Below the pieces are notes generated by a model, which was not told where the DNA came from, did not search any database, and saw only the letters and a list, made by a program, of their open reading frames with translations. Of a DNA stretch of 64,000 nucleotides, positions 27,548 through 34,928 are shown one piece after another. This stretch comes from an uncultured Ruminococcus sp. (lineage in GTDB: Bacteria; Bacillota; Clostridia; Oscillospirales; CAG-272). Each line of letters begins with the position of its first letter. The stretch's first letter is position 1. The stretch lies in contig CADBKZ010000003.1 of the NCBI GenBank assembly GCA_902795355.1, positions 62,001-126,000 of the forward strand, written 5' to 3'. Made by a program: the position numbers and the translations under genes.

Positions 27548-28390
27548 CTATACCGCCCAAACGCTCAATCCTTTTATGAGAAGCGGTAAACCGACCGCAA
27601 AAACGAACATGACAAGAATGCCGATGACAAGGTGTTTCACCATTTCCTTTGCGTTGATTTTCTCTTCGTTCTTTTTCGCGATTGCAACGCGGATGCCGAT
27701 ATATGCGCCCCAGACGATCACGACCGACGCCATACCGATAACGAGATAGATCCAGACGGAATCCACCAGTTCGGAAAGCTTTTCCGTGATTTGCCCGAAG
27801 TTGTCCCGCATTCCTTTCTGTTGCCGCATAAGACCGACGATTTCTTCGTCCGTCATCTCCGACGCGTTCAACGTGTTATAGCAAGCAAACTGCGGCGGCA
27901 GGTATGCCGTATTTCCGTCCGGATCGGTTACGTAAAAAACAAACGTGAAATCGAGACTTGTGTTCTTTTCTAAAATGCCCACGATAGCCGTTCGGAAGAT
28001 CCTTCCTTCCGGCGCTTCCCGCGAAGTGCTGCCGACAACGTTCAGGATCGCGACGTTCTGCTCCGCAAACGCGTTCATATAATCGCCGTGAACGTTGAAT
28101 TTTTCCATGTATTTCTTCGGAAAGATTGCCGTTCCGTAAGTACATCCGCTGTCATAAACGGTATTCGGAACAAAAAACATTGCCACGATATACCGACCTC
28201 TTGTTTCGTTTTCCCCTTTTCGGTACCCGAAGAAAAACGACTGTTCTATGATTTGTTCGGCTTGCGTTTGATTTTCTTCCGCTTCCGCCGCATAAGCCGT
28301 AGTCGGAACTCCAAACGCAAACCCGAAGAATAGCGTCAGCGCCATTATGACGCCGAAAAGCGAATACTTTCTGTTTTGTGTTTGTTCCAT
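27548..28390 (-). CDS. secreted-domain protein ending in a Maff2-type membrane domain
   Basis: The ATG at 28390 (AAAAGAGGT upstream) gives 280 residues. A signal-like helix (residues about 12-34) ends at TTAYAAEAEE. An extracytoplasmic domain of about 160 residues follows, without recognised family. The last 75 residues (SVWIYLVIGMASVVIVWGAY and LVIGILVMFVFAVGLPLLIK) are clearly homologous to the small Maff2 proteins encoded next door. The Maff2 family are two-helix membrane proteins in conjugative elements, often with pilin-like size. The fusion of a surface domain to that module is unusual. Confidence 0.75.
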   Translation of the reverse strand: MEQTQNRKYSLFGVIMALTLFFGFAFGVPTTAYAAEAEENQTQAEQIIEQSFFFGYRKGENETRGRYIVAMFFVPNTVYDSGCTYGTAIFPKKYMEKFNVHGDYMNAFAEQNVAILNVVGSTSREAPEGRIFRTAIVGILEKNTSLDFTFVFYVTDPDGNTAYLPPQFACYNTLNASEMTDEEIVGLMRQQKGMRDNFGQITEKLSELVDSVWIYLVIGMASVVIVWGAYIGIRVAIAKKNEEKINAKEMVKHLVIGILVMFVFAVGLPLLIKGLSVWAV

Positions 28391-28414
28391 TTTTACCTCT
28401 TTTCTAAAAGCCAT

Positions 28415-28447
28415 AAGGCGGCAGGTTTCCCCACCGCCTTACCCTTT
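28415..28447. other. intercistronic hairpin in the Maff2 region
   Basis: AAGGCGG (28415-28421) pairs with CCGCCTT (28434-28440). On the plus strand it is followed by CCCTTTTTT, on the minus strand only by mixed sequence. It may limit readthrough or process the minus-strand mRNA between the two Maff2-type genes. Confidence 0.4.
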
Positions 28448-28462
28448 TTTGACGCTTCTTGA

Positions 28463-28765
28463 TTAAGCGCCGATACCCACCCAAGCGGAAAGACCGTTGA
28501 TGAGAAGCGGTGCGCCCATTGCGACGACGAAGATGATCACGATACCGATGATGAGGTTCTTCACCATATCACGGGCGTTGATCTTCTCTTCGTTGCGGTG
28601 CGCGATGGCGATTTTAATACCGACATACGCGCCCCAGATCACGACGACTGCCGCAAGCGCCATAACGATGTAAATCCAAAAACTGTCCATCAGGGATTTC
28701 AGGCTCGTTACGATCTGTTCAAGACTTCCGTTGAGAGTGGTTTCTGCCAAAAGATTACTGTTCAT
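28463..28765 (-). CDS. Maff2-family small membrane protein
   Basis: The 100-residue protein has two transmembrane helices: one in SFWIYIVMALAAVVVIWGAY (residues about 28-48) and one in MVKNLIIGIVIIFVVAMGAP (about 67-86), joined by a charged loop (AHRNEEKINARD). This is the Maff2 pattern seen in conjugative elements, where such genes often occur in tandem. GGAGGTGAAAC precedes the ATG. The C-terminal half is closely similar at the DNA level to the end of the chimeric ORF upstream (28792-28896). Confidence 0.85.
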   Translation of the reverse strand: MNSNLLAETTLNGSLEQIVTSLKSLMDSFWIYIVMALAAVVVIWGAYVGIKIAIAHRNEEKINARDMVKNLIIGIVIIFVVAMGAPLLINGLSAWVGIGA

Positions 28766-28791
28766 TCTGTTTCACCTCCTTCCTTTTCCGA

Positions 28792-29655
28792 TTAAGCACC
28801 TGCTCCACCCCAAGCGGAAAGACCGTTGATGAAGAGCGGCGCACCCATAGCAACGACAAAGATAATCACAATGCCGATGATGAGGTTCTTGACCATATCT
28901 ATCACATATTTCACTTGTTCATCCGTCAAACAAGTATGTAATGGCAAAGTTATCTCGTTAGCAAAATGTGCATAAGCATTGGGATAAGCATTGATGTCGA
29001 AGCCAAGCTTCTTATATGCTGTATGCATAGGCAATGGCTTATAATGAACATTACAAGCTATTCCCCTCTCTGCCATTTTTACGATTATCTCTCCACGTTG
29101 GTCATAAGAAATATCAGGAATTCTCGTTATATATAAATGCCCGGACGACTGATGATTTTCGTTATAATGCGGTATTGTTTCAACACCCAGTGGTTTAAAC
29201 GCATCATCGTATCTTTCTATTATTTCTTTTCTACGTTTAAGCATTTCGGGGTACCGGACAAACTGTCCAAGACCGATAGCAGCCATAATGTCTGTCATAT
29301 CCGAATTGTTTACGAACCACTCGTTTCTTTTCGTTATTGCCGCCTTATAATGGACGTTGTATAATTCTTGCGGATACCACACCTCATCGTAATATTTTTC
29401 CATATCGTCCATATCGGCAATCGGGTATGGCAGTACGAGAATCAGAGAGTTGTTTGAAGTGCCATAATCTCGTTGCGCCATTTTAATTACCGACGCTACC
29501 ATAATATCGAACTCGCCGTTCCTGCCAACGTAGAACTCAACGTACTCTTTTGTCTGGATCAATTCTTTTACAATATCTTCTACCTGCTCTTCGATAAAGC
29601 GAAAGTTTTCTACTTCCCGGTGACCGATAAAAGAAACTCTGTATGTATCAAGCAA
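28792..29655 (-). CDS. chimeric ORF: SLOG-like domain + DegT/DnrJ aminotransferase C-terminus + Maff2 end
   Basis: Translation starts at TTG 29655, seven bases after GGAGG. Residues 1-119 (YRVSFIGHREVENFRFIEEQ, LILVLPYP) are a SLOG-like Rossmann domain cut short. Residues 120-253 (MTDIMAAIGLGQFVRYPEML, then VHYKPLPMHTAYKKLGF) are the C-terminal half of a DegT/DnrJ/EryC1-type sugar aminotransferase, lacking the PLP lysine. Residues 254-287 (MVKNLIIGIVIIFVVAMGAP and on) are the last helix of a Maff2 protein. Both junctions are in frame and lie at short sequence similarities (NNSDM, DMVKN). An active aminotransferase is impossible. It lies directly downstream of the candidate invertible promoter. 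Confidence 0.8.
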   Translation of the reverse strand: MLDTYRVSFIGHREVENFRFIEEQVEDIVKELIQTKEYVEFYVGRNGEFDIMVASVIKMAQRDYGTSNNSLILVLPYPIADMDDMEKYYDEVWYPQELYNVHYKAAITKRNEWFVNNSDMTDIMAAIGLGQFVRYPEMLKRRKEIIERYDDAFKPLGVETIPHYNENHQSSGHLYITRIPDISYDQRGEIIVKMAERGIACNVHYKPLPMHTAYKKLGFDINAYPNAYAHFANEITLPLHTCLTDEQVKYVIDMVKNLIIGIVIIFVVAMGAPLFINGLSAWGGAGA

Positions 29656-29682
29656 TTTATGACCTCCATAGGTGATAAAAAC

Positions 29683-29731
29683 AAAAAGGATTTGTTCATC
29701 TATTGGTGTAATAGATGAACAAATCCCGTTT
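29683..29731. terminator. bidirectional terminator overlapping the left inverted repeat
   Basis: A 17-bp perfect stem (29688-29704 with 29710-29726) has the 5-nt loop GGTGT. On the minus strand the T-rich sequence TTTTTGTTTTT follows; on the plus strand CCCGTTTTTT follows. The loop-proximal part of the hairpin is the left 15-bp inverted repeat itself. In this orientation it ends transcription coming from the recombinase gene before the SLOG chimera. Confidence 0.85.
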
Positions 29732-29851
29732 TTTAACCATCAAAAAATAAAGATAATGAAAATTTCTCCTTCACTTTCCTTCTTGAACATTGATTTTTCG
29801 GTTTCAATATGATATAATCTTGGTAGTGATAATCCCCTATTACACCAATAG
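29700..29851. repeat. candidate invertible DNA element (15-bp inverted repeats, 122-bp interior)
   Basis: CTATTGGTGTAATAG at 29700-29714 recurs as its exact reverse complement at 29837-29851. The 122 bp between them hold no gene but one promoter reading rightward (29790-29818). A complete tyrosine recombinase begins its stop codon only 10 bp beyond the right repeat. This is the layout of phase-variable promoter switches in gut Firmicutes and in C. difficile. Confidence 0.75.
29790..29818 (+). promoter_or_regulatory. promoter inside the invertible segment, currently facing away from the gene
   Basis: TTGATT (29790-29795), a 17-bp spacer and TATAAT (29813-29818) read rightward, antisense to the recombinase gene. 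After inversion it would occupy 29733-29761 on the minus strand with a start near 29726, about 70 nt before the TTG start of the chimeric ORF. Confidence 0.75.
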
Positions 29852-29860
29852 GTGGTAATA

Positions 29861-30790
29861 TTAAAGCAGCTTTCCAAGCCGATTCATCATCTCTTTTTTG
29901 TGTTCCATTAAAGAGTGAACGTAACGATTCAACGTTACTGTCGGAGACTTGTGTCCAAGAATATCGGATAACGTTTTAACATCCATACCGCACTCCAACG
30001 CGCTTGTTGCGAAAGTGTGCCGAAGTGAGTGAAATCCCCTGTGGGGGATTTTTAGTTTTCTCTGCAACAAATCGAAACTGCGTTGATACGATCTGACAGA
30101 CAGCGGGTTTGCATTTTTTGAAACGACAAACTCCGACCTGCTTTTCTTTCTCGCTTCCTTGATAAACGGTAATAATTGCCGTGGCAAAGGGATCACTCTC
30201 CGCGACGAGGAGGTTTTCGGCGTATCCTCAAACCTTACGTAATGACCGAACCGATCTTTCCCATCGTGACAGGATTTTGAAACAGTCAGAATCCCTTTCT
30301 GCAAGTCAATATCTTCCCACTTCAAAGCAAGCAGTTCGCCAACACGAAGTCCGGTATAAAGGCAGAGCAATATTCCGAACATCTTGTCTTTTTTACTGTT
30401 CAATACCGCTTGCTCGATCTGCTTTTGTTCCTGTGTCGTAAAGCAATTTACGGCTTTTTCTTGTGCTTTCGGGCGCTTGATTCTGTCTGCCGTAAACTCT
30501 TTCACGTAGCCAAGATTAAACGCTGTTCTGAGCGAATTCTGAACGACGTTTATAATGCCGCCGACTGAATTAGCCGACAACCCTTTCCCCGTTTTCAAAT
30601 TCCCGGACTGCAATAGTTCGGTTATGTAATGTTGCAGAACACCCGGCGTTATCTCGTCTAACTCGTAATCGCCAAGTCTGGGTATAATATGTTGCTTAAT
30701 GATCTCCGAATACCTGCTGAACGTTCTTGTTTTCGCCGTCGGCTCGATATAATTCTCAAGCCATTCTTTTAACCATTCGTGATACTTCAT
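29861..30790 (-). CDS. tyrosine recombinase/integrase, complete
   Basis: The 309-residue protein has an N-terminal SAM-like core-binding domain (about residues 1-95) and a C-terminal catalytic domain with Arg149 (YTGLRVGELLAL), His254/Arg257 (FHSLRHTFAT), His280 (ILGHKSP) and Tyr290 (LNRYVHS). All catalytic residues are present. There is no long AP2-like arm-binding domain, fitting a simple site-specific recombinase or inversion enzyme. AGGAG precedes ATG 30790. Its 3' end adjoins the right 15-bp repeat. It could act as the invertase of that switch; integrase of the decayed element is the alternative. Confidence 0.92.
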   Translation of the reverse strand: MKYHEWLKEWLENYIEPTAKTRTFSRYSEIIKQHIIPRLGDYELDEITPGVLQHYITELLQSGNLKTGKGLSANSVGGIINVVQNSLRTAFNLGYVKEFTADRIKRPKAQEKAVNCFTTQEQKQIEQAVLNSKKDKMFGILLCLYTGLRVGELLALKWEDIDLQKGILTVSKSCHDGKDRFGHYVRFEDTPKTSSSRRVIPLPRQLLPFIKEARKKSRSEFVVSKNANPLSVRSYQRSFDLLQRKLKIPHRGFHSLRHTFATSALECGMDVKTLSDILGHKSPTVTLNRYVHSLMEHKKEMMNRLGKLL

Positions 30791-30820
30791 TTTTGTTCTC
30801 CTATTCCCTTTCTTTTTTTA

Positions 30821-30858
30821 TAAAAAAATGCTGTACGAAAAAACTTCATACAGCATTA
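30821..30858 (-). terminator. terminator between the 51-residue ORF and the recombinase
   Basis: AATGCTGTATGAA and TTCGTACAGCAT (minus strand, one mismatch) form a stem followed by seven T. It would reduce readthrough from the small upstream gene into the recombinase. Confidence 0.7.
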
Positions 30859-30894
30859 ATAAAAAATATATGTAATTGTAAATATCCGAACGCC

Positions 30895-31050
30895 TTATTT
30901 GCCGTCCGTTTTCATTTTTGATTTTAAGATTTTGACATCAAACTCATATTGCTCTTTTGTTAAAAGTTTTTTCTCAAAAAAGATCCTTAACGTTTCTAAC
31001 TGTTTTTCAAGCAAATATTGATTGTTTATAATCTTATCTTCGCTTTTCAT
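30895..31050 (-). CDS. 51-residue protein, SHOCT-like
   Basis: The ATG at 31050 has GTGAGGA upstream and encodes a 51-residue charged protein ending before TAA at 30897-30895. Its pattern LETLRIFFEKKLLTKEQYEF resembles the short C-terminal helix pair of SHOCT proteins (L..L...G.IT.EEYE). Small genes of this type often sit beside recombinases in mobile elements, and a DNA-binding or directionality role is possible but unproven. A promoter at 31069-31097 precedes it. Confidence 0.6.
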   Translation of the reverse strand: MKSEDKIINNQYLLEKQLETLRIFFEKKLLTKEQYEFDVKILKSKMKTDGK

Positions 31051-31068
31051 AGTATTCCTCACTTAAAT

Positions 31069-31097
31069 ATTATATCATATAGAAACATAAAAGTAAA
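31069..31097 (-). promoter_or_regulatory. promoter of the 51-residue ORF
   Basis: TTTACT (31097-31092), 17-bp spacer, TATAAT (31074-31069) on the minus strand. The -35 is only a partial match. Confidence 0.6.
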
Positions 31098-31100
31098 GTA

Positions 31101-31134
31101 AAGGAAAGCCGCCATATCAATCCGATATGGCGGC
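31101..31134 (-). terminator. terminator downstream of ppdK
   Basis: GCCGCCATATC (31108-31118) pairs perfectly with GATATGGCGGC (31124-31134), followed on the minus strand by TTTCCTTTACTTT. It marks the border between ppdK and the accessory island. Confidence 0.75.
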
Positions 31135-31142
31135 TTAGTGTT

Positions 31143-31263
31143 TCATAGATATACATCAACAAATATTTCTTCCCATTGAGATTCTCGCGTTAGGACATTC
31201 AAATATTTGCGACGATACTGTTTGGCTTCTTCAAAGGAAATCGAGAACGACCAAAACGGTTTA
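31143..31263 (-). pseudogene. possible 3'-end remnant of an unknown gene
   Basis: Immediately after the ppdK stop, 40 codons read PFWSFSISFEEAKQYRRKYL and on to FVDVYL before a stop at 31143. The composition and codon use look protein-coding, yet no start lies in the fragment itself and the frame upstream is antisense noise of ppdK. It may be the end of a gene deleted when the island inserted. Family not recognised. Confidence 0.3.
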
Positions 31264-33912
31264 TTATTTGTTCTCCTCGCTTTGTTTAATAGCAGCCTGC
31301 GCCGCGGCCAATCTTGCAATCGGAACGCGGTAGGGCGAGCAGGAAACGTAATCCAAACCGATTTCATGGCAGAACTCAACCGAGGTCGGGTCGCCGCCGT
31401 GCTCACCGCAGATACCGCAGGAGAGTCCGGGACGGGCTTCACGGCCGAGCGTAACCGCCATCTTCATCAGCTTGCCGACGCCGATCTGGTCGAGCTTGGC
31501 AAACGGATCGTTTTCGTAGATCTTCGCGTCGTAGTACGCGCCGAGGAACTTGCCCGCGTCGTCGCGGCTGAAACCGAACGTCATCTGGGTCAGGTCGTTG
31601 GTGCCGAAGCAGAAGAACTCCGCCTCTTTCGCGATCTCATCCGCGGTCAGAGCGGCGCGCGGAATCTCGATCATGGTGCCAACCTGATATTTCAGGTTGC
31701 TCTTGGCGGCGGCGATTTCCTCGTCGGCCACCTTTACCACAACGTTCTTGACGTATTTCAGTTCCTTGACCTCGCCAACCAGCGGAATCATGATCTCCGG
31801 CTCCACATTCCAATCGGGATGCGCCTTCTTGGTGTTGATGGCCGCGCGAATAACCGCTCTGGTTTGCATAGCGGCGATTTCAGGATAGGTGACGGCCAGA
31901 CGGCAGCCGCGATGGCCCATCATCGGGTTGAATTCATGGAGACCCGCGATGATCGCCTTGATCTTTTCAACCGGCTTGTTCTGCGCCTTGGCCAGAAGCT
32001 CGATGTCCTCTTCGGTGGTGGGAACAAATTCATGGAGCGGCGGATCGAGAAAACGGATTACCACGGGATAGCCTTCGAGCGCTTCATAGAGCTTCTCGAA
32101 GTCGCCCTGCTGCATGGGCAGGATCTTGGCCAGAGCCGCTTCTCTCTCCTCAACGGTGTCGGAGCAGATCATCTCGCGGAACGCGGCGATGCGGTCCGGC
32201 TCGAAGAACATATGCTCGGTGCGGCAAAGGCCGATTCCCTCGGCGCCCAGCTCGCGGGCTTTCTTCGCGTCGCGGGGCGTGTCGGCGTTGGTGCGCACTT
32301 TGAGCTTGCGGTATTTATCCGCCCAGCCCATGATGCGGCCGAAGTTGCCGCCGATGGTGGCGTCAACGGTTGCGATGGCCTCGCCGTAAATGTTACCGGT
32401 GGAGCCGTCGATGGAGATCACGTCGCCCTCGTGGAAGGTCTTGCCCGCCAGCGTGAACTTCTTGTTCTCTTCATCCATTACAATGTCGCCGCATCCCGAA
32501 ACGCAGCAGGTACCCATACCGCGGGCAACCACGGCCGCGTGCGAGGTCATACCGCCGCGAACGGTCAGAATGCCCTGCGCCGCTTTCATGCCGGTAATGT
32601 CCTCGGGCGAGGTTTCGAGACGGACGAGGATCACCTTCTTGCCGGCTTTCTTCCAAGCCTCGGCATCGTCGGCGGTGAACACGATCTGCCCGCAGGCAGC
32701 CCCGGGAGAAGCTCCGAGACCGCGGCCGAGCGGCTTCGCGGCTTTGAGAGCCTTTGCGTCGAACTGCGGGTGCAGGAGCGTATCAAGGTTGCGGGGATCA
32801 ATCATCAGAACCGCTTCCTTCTCGGTCCGCATGCCCTCGTCAACAAGGTCGCAGGCAATCTGGAGCGCGGCCTGCGCGGTTCTCTTGCCGTTGCGGCATT
32901 GGAGCATGTAGAGCTTGCCGTTCTCAACGGTGAACTCCATATCCTGCATGTCGCGGTAGCGGTTTTCGAGAATGCCGCAAACTTCCACGAACTGTTTGTA
33001 AGCGTCGGGGAACTGCTTCTCCATCTGCGCGATGGGCATCGGGGTGCGAACGCCTGCAACAACGTCCTCGCCCTGCGCGTTGACCAAGAACTCGCCCATC
33101 AGCTTCTTTTCGCCGGTGGCGGGGTCACGGGTGAACGCAACGCCGGTGCCGGAATTGTTATTCAGGTTGCCGAACACCATGGGCATAACGTTAACGGCGG
33201 TGCCCCAAGAGTACGGAATGTCGTTATCGCGGCGGTATACGTTGGCGCGGGGGTTGTCCCAAGAGCGGAACACCGCGCGGATCGCTTCGTAGAGCTGTTC
33301 TTTCGGATCGCTCGGGAAATCCTTGCCGAGCTGTTTCTTATATTCGGCCTTGAACTCGATGGCAAGCTCTTTGAGGTCGGCGGCGGTGAGTTCCACGTCG
33401 AACTTCACGCCCTTCTTCTCTTTCATCGCGTCAATCAGCTGCTCGAAATACTTCTTGCCCACTTCCATAACCACATCCGAGAACATCTGGATGAAGCGGC
33501 GGTAGGAGTCGTAAACGAAACGCTCGAACGCGGGATCGGGGTTGCCCTTGATCATTGCGGCAACAACCTCGTCGTTCAAACCGAGGTTCAGAATGGTGTC
33601 CATCATTCCGGGCATGGAAGCGCGCGCGCCGGAACGAACCGAAACGAGCAGCGGGTTTTTCAGGTCGCCGAACTTCTTGCCGTTGATCTCCTCCATTTTC
33701 TCAACGTTCTTCATGATCTCCGCCATGATTTCATCGTTGATCTTTCTGCCGTCCTCGTAATACTGCGTGCAGGCCTCGGTGGAAATCGTAAAGCCCTGCG
33801 GAACGGGCAGACCGATCTTGGTCATTTCCGCGAGGTTTGCGCCCTTGCCGCCGAGCAGTTCGCGCATGTTGGCGTCGCCTTCGGTAAAGAGATAGCAATA
33901 CTTCTTTGCCAT
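31264..33912 (-). CDS. ppdK: pyruvate, phosphate dikinase
   Basis: The ATG at 33912 with GGAGG upstream gives 882 residues; an upstream ATG at 33984 lacks family similarity before this point. Domains in order: ATP-grasp nucleotide-binding domain (FTEGDANMRELLGGKGANLA start), central phosphohistidine domain with GGMTSHAAVVARGMGTCCVS (catalytic His), and the C-terminal PEP/pyruvate barrel ending with GLSCGICGEHGGDP and CSPYRVPIARLAAAQA. It interconverts pyruvate, ATP and Pi with PEP, AMP and PPi in the cytoplasm, typically the PPi-saving glycolytic enzyme of anaerobes. It stands alone with its own promoter and terminator. Confidence 0.98.
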   Translation of the reverse strand: MAKKYCYLFTEGDANMRELLGGKGANLAEMTKIGLPVPQGFTISTEACTQYYEDGRKINDEIMAEIMKNVEKMEEINGKKFGDLKNPLLVSVRSGARASMPGMMDTILNLGLNDEVVAAMIKGNPDPAFERFVYDSYRRFIQMFSDVVMEVGKKYFEQLIDAMKEKKGVKFDVELTAADLKELAIEFKAEYKKQLGKDFPSDPKEQLYEAIRAVFRSWDNPRANVYRRDNDIPYSWGTAVNVMPMVFGNLNNNSGTGVAFTRDPATGEKKLMGEFLVNAQGEDVVAGVRTPMPIAQMEKQFPDAYKQFVEVCGILENRYRDMQDMEFTVENGKLYMLQCRNGKRTAQAALQIACDLVDEGMRTEKEAVLMIDPRNLDTLLHPQFDAKALKAAKPLGRGLGASPGAACGQIVFTADDAEAWKKAGKKVILVRLETSPEDITGMKAAQGILTVRGGMTSHAAVVARGMGTCCVSGCGDIVMDEENKKFTLAGKTFHEGDVISIDGSTGNIYGEAIATVDATIGGNFGRIMGWADKYRKLKVRTNADTPRDAKKARELGAEGIGLCRTEHMFFEPDRIAAFREMICSDTVEEREAALAKILPMQQGDFEKLYEALEGYPVVIRFLDPPLHEFVPTTEEDIELLAKAQNKPVEKIKAIIAGLHEFNPMMGHRGCRLAVTYPEIAAMQTRAVIRAAINTKKAHPDWNVEPEIMIPLVGEVKELKYVKNVVVKVADEEIAAAKSNLKYQVGTMIEIPRAALTADEIAKEAEFFCFGTNDLTQMTFGFSRDDAGKFLGAYYDAKIYENDPFAKLDQIGVGKLMKMAVTLGREARPGLSCGICGEHGGDPTSVEFCHEIGLDYVSCSPYRVPIARLAAAQAAIKQSEENK

Positions 33913-34011
33913 GTTTGGTAATCCTCCAAAATTTGTTTTTTCTTTGACATGATACTCCAAAGGCACACCGAAAAGACGTTCCATCGTTGTTCCATGTCAC
34001 ATACGTTTGAT

Positions 34012-34020
34012 ATTATACCA
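34012..34020 (-). promoter_or_regulatory. probable extended -10 promoter of ppdK
   Basis: TGGTATAAT (TATAAT at 34017-34012) on the minus strand, 100 bp upstream of the start. No TTGACA is found at the right distance; the region upstream is A-rich. Confidence 0.55.
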
Positions 34021-34112
34021 TATTTTTTGTTTTTTTTCCATACTTTTACAGGCAGAAACCGCCCTCAAAAATGTAAACATTCTGTGAACGGCAAAAAAAC
34101 CCCCGTTTCCGT

Positions 34113-34141
34113 TTGACAAAACGGCATTTTTATAGTATAAT
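34113..34141 (+). promoter_or_regulatory. sigma-A promoter of pth-mfd operon
   Basis: TTGACA (34113-34118), 17-bp spacer, TATAAT (34136-34141), divergent from ppdK, with a 120-nt leader. Confidence 0.88.
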
Positions 34142-34271
34142 AATGGAGCAATGTCGGATACCGTCCGTGCGGCGGATCTCGTCGGCTCCCCGTTTCCGAA
34201 CGGGGGGGCGCGGCGCGGTCGGGCGCCTTTTCGCGTATCCCCCGCTTTTCGGAAGGAGTTTTTCCCTTTTT

Positions 34272-34928
34272 ATGGCTGATATTTTTGATTTGTTCCGCAA
34301 AATCGCAAAAAAAGAACCCGCAAACCGAGAACCCGTTTCATGGCTGATCGTGGGGCTTGGGAACACGGGCAAGCAGTATGAAAACACCCGCCACAACGCG
34401 GGCTTTCTCGCGTTGGACCGATTTGCCGCCGCCGTTGGGGCGAAGATTGACCGCGCCAAATTCCATTCTCTGGCGGGCGAGGCGGAAGTTGACGGGCGGC
34501 GCGTTTTGCTGATCAAACCGCAAACGCTTATGAACGCCTCGGGACTTGCGGTGCAGGAAGCGGCCGATTTTTACCGGATTCCCCCCGAAAATGTTCTGGT
34601 ACTCTCGGACGATATTTCCCTGCCCGCGGGTCATCTGCGCGTTCGCAGAAAAGGGAGCGCGGGCGGGCATAACGGCCTGAAAGACATTATCGCCTGCCTC
34701 GGTTCCGAGGATTTCCCGCGCATCCGCATTGGCATCGGTGCGAAGCCGAACCCCGAATACGACCTTGCCGCGTGGGTGCTTTCCCCGTTTTCCGAAACCG
34801 ACCGTAAGCGTTTGGAAGTCGCTTTTCCGGCGGTTGAGCGGGGCGTCCGCATGATTCTGGACGGGGACATTGACGGCGCGATGCAGGTCTGCAACTCCGT
34901 AAAACCCGAGGAGAGCGAAAACGCATGA
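34272..34928 (+). CDS. pth: peptidyl-tRNA hydrolase
   Basis: The ATG at 34272 gives 218 residues with a 22-residue N-terminal extension before the usual start of the fold (WLIVGLGNTGKQYENTRHNA). The catalytic His is His41; the KPQTLMNASG and SDDISLPAGHLRVRRKGSAG blocks follow. It releases peptides from peptidyl-tRNA after premature drop-off. GGAAGGAG lies 13 bases before the ATG, a long spacing. The stop overlaps the mfd start by 4 bp; pth-mfd is a conserved Firmicutes pair. Confidence 0.96.
   Translation: MADIFDLFRKIAKKEPANREPVSWLIVGLGNTGKQYENTRHNAGFLALDRFAAAVGAKIDRAKFHSLAGEAEVDGRRVLLIKPQTLMNASGLAVQEAADFYRIPPENVLVLSDDISLPAGHLRVRRKGSAGGHNGLKDIIACLGSEDFPRIRIGIGAKPNPEYDLAAWVLSPFSETDRKRLEVAFPAVERGVRMILDGDIDGAMQVCNSVKPEESENA

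Noticed and set aside
29700..29851. Integron-like attC sites
   Set aside because: The 15-bp elements are perfect inverted copies of each other around one segment, not a series of imperfect folded sites between cassettes, and the recombinase lacks the extra helix region expected of integron integrases as far as can be seen.
31207..33921. A 904-codon open frame on the plus strand opposite ppdK
   Set aside because: It is antisense to a complete, certain enzyme gene in a GC-rich region where the opposite strand rarely has stops. The translated sequence has no family features.
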